The notes below the pieces were generated by a model. That model was given only the letters and a program-made list of their open reading frames with translations, was not told where the DNA came from and did not search any database. Made by a program: the position numbers and the translations under genes. Shown one piece after another: positions 56,575 to 64,000 of a stretch of DNA of 64,000 bases (positions within the stretch are counted from its first letter, which is position 1; each line of letters opens with the position of its first letter). The stretch lies in assembly GCF_018143015.1 (NCBI RefSeq), contig NC_054757.1, positions 2,900,001 through 2,964,000 on the forward strand, read 5' to 3'. Source of the DNA: Lytechinus variegatus (taxonomy: Eukaryota; Echinodermata; Echinoidea; Temnopleuroida; Toxopneustidae).

Positions 56575-59500
56575 AAGCTGTGCTGGTCTTACGGTGACCC
56601 AACCATCCCCCTTCCATCTCAGACGTCCCCACCAGCCAACCATCTGACGGGCAAGCTCCTCACAGAATGCCTAAAGAACTCTTCCGAGATACTTCAAATT
56701 AAGGAACAGCTTCTTGTAAGTACATTGTTTAAGGTTCAGTATATTCTTCATTGCAATTATTCTTTTACATACCAATATTTCTGACATTGGATTTCAGTTT
56801 TATTTGTTATGGTTCTAATCTTACAATTAGGAGTTTATTTTGGTCGAGTCCACCCCCCCCTCTCAATACCTTTCCAAGTAGATTTCATTAAAAAAAATGC
56901 TTCTTCTTTTTTTTTCAAGATTCCTGAAAGCTGAGAAATTCTTATTTGATCATATCAACAATTTGAGGTAATGAATTATCGCAATAAAGTAACATGAATG
57001 AAACATTTCAGTAAACATGGTAAAAGGGTATTAAAAAGAAGAAGGGACAAAATACAATGCTATATAAAGCATATATAAATTATATTTCTGTCCTTTTCAT
57101 AGGACTTGGCATCAGAGTTTGGCATTGAGACTGGTGGAGGTGGCGTCAACGAACTCGTGGACGTCGTCAGACGTGGTTTTCACGAGGCCGAGGGGAAGAG
57201 GCTGGCTGCTGAGAAGAGGGCTCAGACCATCGAGCAGAAACACCTCGACTCAGCCATGAGGATTCAAGTCTTGGAGCTGGAGTTAGCTGAGGCTAGGAAA
57301 CAGCGAAACATCGCTGTTCATCAACTCCAGGTATAAAGTCATAATTATAAAACAATCTAACAGCATTATGGGAATTCAAAGGCCGTTTTACGAAAATACT
57401 CTGCACGACTTGGCAGCCAACCGAAGCCACGGTCTATATAGTTAGTTACCTTACCATTGAAGTCATCATAATCACAAGTCTTCATGTCCCGTAGGCCTAC
57501 TGTAAAACAAAGATATGTGTGTTGATGAATTAGATACAGTATGTCCAAAATAAATTGCATTAAAAAAAATCTGCTCGGATTTTTTTATCTAAATTCATAA
57601 TCATTCCCACAAAAATCTATAGAGAATGAATGACTCTTTACCGTATTTTACTGTATTTGTAATATTGTAATATTCTATATATTTCAGGATTTGACTCAAC
57701 AGCCTGCCCTTGCTTCTTCTCCTGTCAGCAGTCAGATTCCTAGTGTCTCTTGGTAAGAAATAATCTTAAGAAAAAAAAGAACAAGATGAAGATGTATTTT
57801 TTTCTTCCAAACTTAGTTTAATGAGTATTTATAAGTAAAGTTATCTTTTGAGATAAATGGATTATCGAAAAACATGAAATTAAGATAAAGAAGCATCCTA
57901 CATGAATACTGATCAGAATGTATATATTATCATGATTATTTTCCAAATCCCCCAGCTCTTCTGAGGTTAGCTCCATAGCATCTTCCTCAGAACTTTCTGA
58001 CACCGGAGAATCTGACAACAACACCTCTTCCATTTCTACACCAGAATCTCCCTTTACACCCTCCATTCCCTCTAGTACACCTGATTTAGCACCATGTCCA
58101 ACCACTACACCCGACATAGCACCTACTGATACCTTAGCTGTGCCCACTGGGTAAGGAAATAGCGATTATTATGATATAGAAGTCATTGTGTTTGTTCCCT
58201 CGAAGATGTACTTGAATATCAGAAATACGAAAACAAATAACCGAAAAAAATAATGCAGCCAAGTAAAATCTGCAAAATAGCTTGCTGAATAATTCCCCTC
58301 CGATGTGGTAGTTTTCTCATTTTATATTCCTATATTATAGATTACCAACACCAAGTCCAGAGTCTAGTGGTTCGGTGCTTGAAGTCAGCGACCATACTTC
58401 TTCCGATCCTGCCGTTCAGAGCTCAGTGGCTATCGTTTTATCACCTCTTCCTAGTCCACGGTAAGACTTTCAAATTTTATCATGACGGATATACTTTTTG
58501 GTAGGTAAAGTTCTCTAGGAATATATAATTTATATCTTTTAATCGACATTAAAAAACTACAACACATTTTTAACACTGTCAATCTTTATATTTTGCAGAT
58601 CACCATCAGTGGGTGGGGTTGTAGCCACCGTGAGCCAAAGCACTGCCCAAGCCATCTCTCGAGTATGGAGCATGGACGACCTTAAGTCCTTCCATCCAGG
58701 AGGTGATGATATCATCCTGGGTAGTGGTATGAGCGGTACTGTCCATCTCTACAGGCATAAGGTCACCGACGAACCCATTGCTGTTAAGAACTTCAAACTC
58801 CCTGCTGACATTGATGGGATGAACAGACAGGTAAGCTCATCTTTTTATTATAGGTAATCTATATTTAGATTATGGCCAGGCCCTGACACTGACTCCAATC
58901 AAAGTAAATATCTTTTCTTTTTTAAATAGTGAATTTCGTTAGGGTAGTTCAAAAACTTTGATTGGAAGTGATCATTTTAGGGTGAACTAATATCCTCAAA
59001 CTATGTCCTACATAATAGCAGGCCTTTGTAAAGAAGGAGGAAGAAAAAAGTTTGTTTGATTCATACAACAAAGAACAAAGTTATAATATTTATTCTTCTT
59101 TTATTGTGTAACTTGACAGATGGCCTTCATCCTTGAGGAAGCTGACCTCTTAGAGACCTTGGGTCGAAATGACTGCTTCCCAAGCTACCTGGGATGTCTC
59201 CAGACAAGTCCAGGCTACGTAGGCCTAGCAATGGAGTTCATCGGTGACGTGACCAATGGAGAATCATGGACATTGGATAGAGGTATGGACGAGTAAGATC
59301 TGACCAAAAAGCAATGGTAAGTAACCTTATAACATTGAAATTTCTATAAGTAAGAAATAGAATGTGAACAAAAGTGTAGGCCTAATCCTTTTTCCAGTGT
59401 GGAACACCCAACCACGCACCTAAAAATACTGCAAGAACTGCAAAGTGTGCCACTGAAGGTATGCCTGTATAACTGTGGCATATCATATTGATCTTACGAA

Positions 59501-60334
59501 TATAATGTAGTAATTATATAGGTTTCTCAGTATTATTATCAATGTAGCTGTCATTAAGTCAGTCAAAATCTTAAGTTCTTTTAGAATTATATTGAAAAAA
59601 TATCACTGTTTCTTTATTATTTAAGAATATGCCTTTTAAGTGTTCACTTTTAAAACTTTTATTCATATTCCGGTGGAAAACTGATATTCTTTCATTTCAT
59701 TACAGGCTTAAGCTCGCCCACAACATCTCCACCTCCTTGGGTCAGATGCATGAGATGGGGTTCCTCATGAATGACCTCAAGGACGACAACTGTCTCCTAA
59801 GGAAGACACAGACTGGTCAGTGGGAGGCAGTGATCATCGACTTTGGACTCGTCTCTCCAAGGACGAAGCCTTTCTTCTGTCTACTTTCTGATGATAAGAA
59901 AGAAAAGTACAGGAGAAATGTAAGTATGGTTCTACTCTGATTAGAAATGTTAGCTTGAGTTGCAGAAAATTATTAAAATATACATATATATGTTTATATA
60001 AACCTGTTTGTGCGATATAATATCAAAATGATCAAGTGATTTTGAAATTTGCTTTCATCTCATCTCATGGTTGAGACACTGCTTGTGATTTTTTGTCGTG
60101 TCTTTTATCAACCTACAGGAAAACTTCGTTCACCTCGCTCCTGAGTGCGCCCTTGATGATGAGGCCACAACCACCATGAGCGATGTATACCAACTTGGAC
60201 GACTTCTGAAGTTGATGGGAGATGAAACTGACATCGCCGAGCTTAACTCCATTGGTGTCATGTGTATGCAGACCCCTCCCACTAGTCGACCGACCATCGA
60301 AGATGTCGTCGACTTGCTGGAGTGTATGATGTAA
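56575..60334 (+). CDS. coiled-coil protein kinase (HRD replaced by MND), 5' end not found
   Basis: Exons: 56575-56715, 57103-57330, 57688-57752, 57956-58150, 58341-58460, 58599-58830, 59120-59292, 59398-59458, about 59706/59713-59919, 60119-60334. The first exon opens after an acceptor with no Met, so a 5' exon is missing. A coiled coil (exon 2) and a Ser/Thr/Pro linker (exons 3-5) precede the kinase domain. Visible kinase parts are the Gly loop GSGMSGTV, AVKNF lysine, EEADLLE helix C, catalytic loop MNDLKDDN, IDFG, APE (HLAPECA), SDVYQLG and a final TSRPTIEDV. The catalytic Asp, Asn and DFG remain while His-Arg of HRD is Met-Asn. Many invertebrate RLK/TKL-like kinases have HND here (family recollection). 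Exon 8 to 9 does not join in frame using the best splice sites. TAA at 60332-60334. Confidence 0.78.
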
Positions 60335-61150
60335 AAAGGCACTGTTTTAGAAAAAAAATTCTAAAAATAAAAGAAAAAGAGTTTGGGGAAATATTTTGAA
60401 AGGTCATAACAATCTTGAGATAATTATTCCAAAAAAAAAAGTTTGAGCGAAATATAAAAAAAAACTGCTGCAAACTTGAAATATTATATATAAAAAATAA
60501 TAAGAAAAAAAAACAGTGTGGGTTAAACTTAAAATTATCATTGGAAACTTGAAAATAATTATATAAAAAAATGAAGAAAAGTTTCGGGCGAAAGAAAATA
60601 AATCCTGGGGACTTGAGATGATTTCATTTTTAATGCAAATTCTAAAATGATTAAAAGGATAACTCGAATATAAAGATTGAAATTAATGCAGATCTGTAAC
60701 AATTTACCAAACAATTTCAAATAAAATGATATTTTTCAAAATCACTGCTGACCTCAAATTATTTTATTAAAAATAGTTATTAAATGATAACATTCAAAAA
60801 AATTCTAAAACAGTGTCTAGGTAAGTATTTGTAAATATTTCTTTTTTATTTATCAAAGCTTGTAAATAGTTGATTTTAAACATTGAAATCATAATAAACT
60901 GAAATCTTAGAAGCACAAATATTTAAATTTCTCGGTACCATGCACAAACTAACTACGTGAACAAACATTTTTATCTTCGTTTTATTTAAACATAATTATG
61001 AAGGCTGAATTAAAGGGGAAAAAGAAGATCGATTTAATCAATGCTTTGAAATGAAAATAATGAACTTATAAAGATCACAGAAATTGCATCATATTTAATC
61101 AAATCAACCAAAACATAGTTTTACTGAGAATGTAGGCATACTAATTTTAA
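60335..61150 (+). other. 3' UTR and AT-rich flank of the kinase gene
   Basis: A-rich sequence with AATAAA at about 60366 and 60598 and AATAAACTG at about 60893 that could serve as poly(A) signals. Confidence 0.45.
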
Positions 61151-61156
61151 TATTTG

Positions 61157-61698
61157 GAGATGGAACAATCGTTCAATCGATGGTAGTCCATCACGGTGCA
61201 GAGCGGGGTGGGGCTCTGCACAAACATTGTTCGCTTATTTTCTGAATTATCTCTTTTAATAGTGCATGCTTAAGATGTTTAATGAAATCATGAAAGATGC
61301 AAATCATTTTGGACAAAGATACCTGAGCAGAGGAGGCAAACAAAAGCAGATTATCCTAACCTACCCAACGTAATTCATTTTCAATATACCGTACCCGTAT
61401 TCAACGTAATTCATTTTCAATATACCGTACCCGAGGGGGCGGGGCAAAGCGTCACCGACAATTTTGTTATCCTTTTTTTTTCTGCTTACTCGAAAGACAT
61501 TTTTTGCACCTCCTAGCAGGGTTCGGGAAGGTACTCCACTGAATAGATAAATCCTTCCACACTATTTAAAACTAAATGAACGCCTGACGAAAATGTTTTA
61601 CAAGCACATGTCATATTATGCCAAACATTTTAGAGATGGAACAATCGTTCAATCGATGGTAGTCCATCACGGTGCAGAGCGGGGTGGGGCTCTGCACA
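61157..61698. repeat. pair of identical 66-bp direct repeats with hairpin
   Basis: Bases 61157-61222 and 61633-61698 are identical. Each contains ATGGTAGTCCAT and a strong stem TGCAGAGC/GCTCTGCA around GGGGTGGG. The 410 bases between them have no ORF. Confidence 0.85.
61366..61433 (+). repeat. 32-bp tandem duplication
   Basis: CAACGTAATTCATTTTCAAT plus ATACCGTACCCG occurs at 61366-61397 and again at 61402-61433 without change. It lies between the 66-bp repeats. Confidence 0.9.
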
Positions 61699-61699
61699 T

Positions 61700-62940
61700 T
61701 CATTTATTATTATTATTTTTATTTTTACAGATTAATTTTTTGTATATATATTTTTTCATTCAAAATAAATGCCTCCCATACAGGGCTCCTGAACCTCCAT
61801 TATTTCTGTCGTATCTTGTTTATAATTCTGTGTAGAGCTGTCATGAATGAGATGAAATATGAAAAGGGGAAAAGTGCGAATTAATTAATTAGGGATGGCA
61901 CAAGAGTCACTTGAAGAGGAGGGGGGGGGGGGGGCAAACCAAAGGGCAAACATATTCATAAAGCAATAAGGGCTATAATTGTTCATTAGGTCTGCAATTC
62001 TTGTGGGATGGTCACTCTTTGCCGCGAGAGTCATTAATCATAGAGGACCGTTATTCATAATCGGGGCTATTATTCATACAGCTGAATAAAAAATCGCTAA
62101 TCAGGTTATACATAAAAGCACGTACTCTGAGGTCAGGTTTAACTTAGACATGTTTTAGACATGTTAGAACATGGTCCTGTGCTAAAATTATGGGAAGCCA
62201 AATGTGTCAAAATTTTGTTTACAGTGAATGCTTCTCATGTGTACTGTACGTGCTCTTTACTAATTCTTTAATGGTGAAGACAACTGTCATACTCATCCTT
62301 CCCAGTGAGTTAAACTAGCCGATAGAATGGACATCTACTATTATAGATTTATGTAACAACTGGCTTTCCATAGTTAAACCACAACTTAAAGTTTGAATTA
62401 AACCCGACTTCAGAATACGCCTTAGGATCACTAATCATTAAATCCGATTATGACTGGCAACAATCTTGTTTAATCATGTAGAGTGACATTGCCAAGTTAA
62501 TTATGAAGAGCAACCCAAATGTTTGATTGCAATATATTTCTTATATGAATATTAAACTTTATCATACATCTTTATTTATATGAAAGAGACTTCAGATTTA
62601 TGACCCCCTTTTCGTGATTTGACTAGCGATCATCTTTCTTTAAAAATCGACCCTTATAAATTGTAAACCATTTTATTTTATTATCCCGAATATAAGGTTA
62701 GTGAACTTCGAAAAAATGATGTATCATAATATAAATTTATAAATCTATACTATCTAATGCCCTCAGTCTTTCAAATAATCGCTCTTCCTTTCCCCTTTTT
62801 TCTTACTCTGTCCATTTTTGTTGTTGTTATTGTTGTTATGATTACTTGGAATATCATCCCGTGGTGCTGGATGTGAACATGGTAAAGTAAGAAGGTTTTT
62901 AAGTTTTTAAGTTTTGTTTGATGTACATCCCGAATGATAT
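61700..62940. other. AT-rich spacer, no gene seen
   Basis: It contains a G run at 61920-61934 but no exon, RNA gene or clear element. Confidence 0.4.
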
Positions 62941-62944
62941 GCAA

Positions 62945-63350
62945 ATTATGGAACTGATGTGATCCCCCACTCACTATTTCTCTACATATTTTATTATATG
63001 AACTGTGAGATATAATACTTCCCTCATAATGTAATAAGGTTTGAAATTTTCTTATTGGTGGGATTACCATTGCTGCGACGCGGTGCGATGTGATGCTTCA
63101 TCAATATTGCCAAATCTCTACAAATTGAAATGTTATATAAAAAGTTCAAAAGAAATAGTGACATCATGTACTCACTAATTTGCATATGGTGCATATACGA
63201 TAACTGCTTTGCGGGAAATAAATGAATATTTGAAATGTCACAACCTTCATATTTACATCTGATTTTGGTAAAATTTTCCAGCATAATGCTTGTTCTACTT
63301 TCCTCTCTAGTTCTTTAATCGACTCTTTGATGGGGATGGACTTGGCATCA
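62945..63350. mobile_element. TTAA foldback family A, degenerate copy
   Basis: GAACTGTGAGATATAATACT, AGAAATAGTGACATCATGTA, TTACATCTGATTTTGGTAAA and a right terminus GATGGACTTGGCATC follow the order of 15566-16144. The left terminus and many bases are lost. Confidence 0.55.
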
Positions 63351-63639
63351 AACATGTCAAAGCTAATATGATGATGATGGTGATAATATAAAGTTAATAA
63401 ACAATGATAATATAAAGTTTCAAAATTTAATGATCAAAATCCACACATATTGGATCATTCTCAATTTTACACACACAAAAAAAAACACTTGGAAAATATG
63501 GACAATTACAGTGAGACACAAAGGTACAAATCAAATATATGAACATACAATAAATATAAATACGAAATACAGAAAAATTAAGGTTAACAATCTTCATGTT
63601 GAGCCCTAAAACATATTCGATACGATTCGATCTCATTGC

Positions 63640-63860
63640 AGGTGGGGGAGGAGGCGAGGCATAGACGAAGGAGGAGGAAGAGGAGATCGAGCAATGCCGT
63701 GACGCTGATACTAATAATTAGTGAATCAAGGATGGGGAGAAAGGGAGCAGGAGGGGGGGGGGAATGGGTGATAACGGAGAGAAGGGAAGGAGGATGATAA
63801 TGGGGTGGAGAGGAGGCGGGAGGGTATGATAATGAGAAGAAGAGGAGAAGGAGAAAATAT
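63640..63860 (+). repeat. purine-rich (GGA)n-like tract
   Basis: GGAGGAGG, GGGGAGAAAGG and GAGGAGGAAGAGG words fill about 220 bases of the + strand; minus-strand open frames here are Ser/Pro/Leu-rich by-products. Confidence 0.7.
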
Positions 63861-64000
63861 GCGGTGACAATATAATTATTGACTCGAAAACAGCACTTAG
63901 CCAAAATAAAGATCCTACATACGATCTATGACCAAAATTACTCTGTGGTATTATTACCGGTTCTACACCAATACTATACAGGTTTTTTTTTTATTAGTAT

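Noticed and set aside
61157-61698. Short direct repeats as possible LTRs
   Set aside because: They lack TG...CA ends, a primer-binding site, a polypurine tract and any coding sequence between them.
1-64000. CRISPR arrays, operons, bacterial promoters or origins
   Set aside because: The window is eukaryotic with spliced genes; regular repeat-spacer structure was not seen.

Overview
This window is nuclear DNA from a metazoan, most likely a sea urchin or a close echinoderm relative. Genes are split into many short exons with GT-AG introns of 0.2 to 4 kb. The DNA is AT-rich, and non-coding sequence is packed with foldback DNA elements, tRNA-derived SINEs, non-LTR retrotransposon scraps and long microsatellites. 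The species call is inference from repeat style and gene content; no RNA or database evidence was available.

Four protein genes can be supported. (1) A CCDC177-like coiled-coil gene on + (coding 2183-17690, 14 coding exons, 670 aa in a phase-consistent model). (2) TMA16, a pre-60S ribosome-associated factor, on - (36932 down to 30942, 5 coding exons, 242 aa); its first coding exon contributes only the initiator ATG. (3) A small unrecognised gene on + (40961-44578, 3 exons, 176 aa) with an N-terminal hydrophobic segment. (4) The 3' part of a protein-kinase gene on + (56575-60334, about 10 exons): coiled coil, Ser/Thr/Pro linker and a kinase domain with MND in place of HRD. CCDC177 and TMA16 are convergent; TMA16 and gene 3 are divergent.

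Layout: 1-2150, probable 5' end of CCDC177 with two foldback elements; 2183-17690, CCDC177, whose introns hold at least a dozen repeats; 17691-30900, no recognisable gene (SINE fragments, nested DNA transposons at 18.1-20.6 kb, then about 10 kb of AT-rich sequence that may include a long 3' UTR); 30942-37075, TMA16 with a huge triplet microsatellite in intron 3 and a Mutator-type element in intron 1; 37-41 kb, repeat-rich spacer; 41-44.6 kb, gene 3; 44.6-56.5 kb, repeats including an element carrying five near-perfect DR1 nuclear-receptor motifs; 56.6-60.3 kb, kinase gene; 60.3-64 kb, AT-rich 3' flank.

The four genes show no sign of acting together: cytoskeletal or unknown, ribosome biogenesis, unknown, and signalling. 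The most notable material is the mobile DNA. It includes a non-autonomous Mutator-like element with 75-bp perfect inverted ends and a 9-bp target duplication, two TTAA-flanked foldback families that share an internal motif, a TMA16 splice donor embedded in a microsatellite, and a perfect 46-bp palindrome inside a SINE. No retrovirus-like or capsid-bearing element was recognised.
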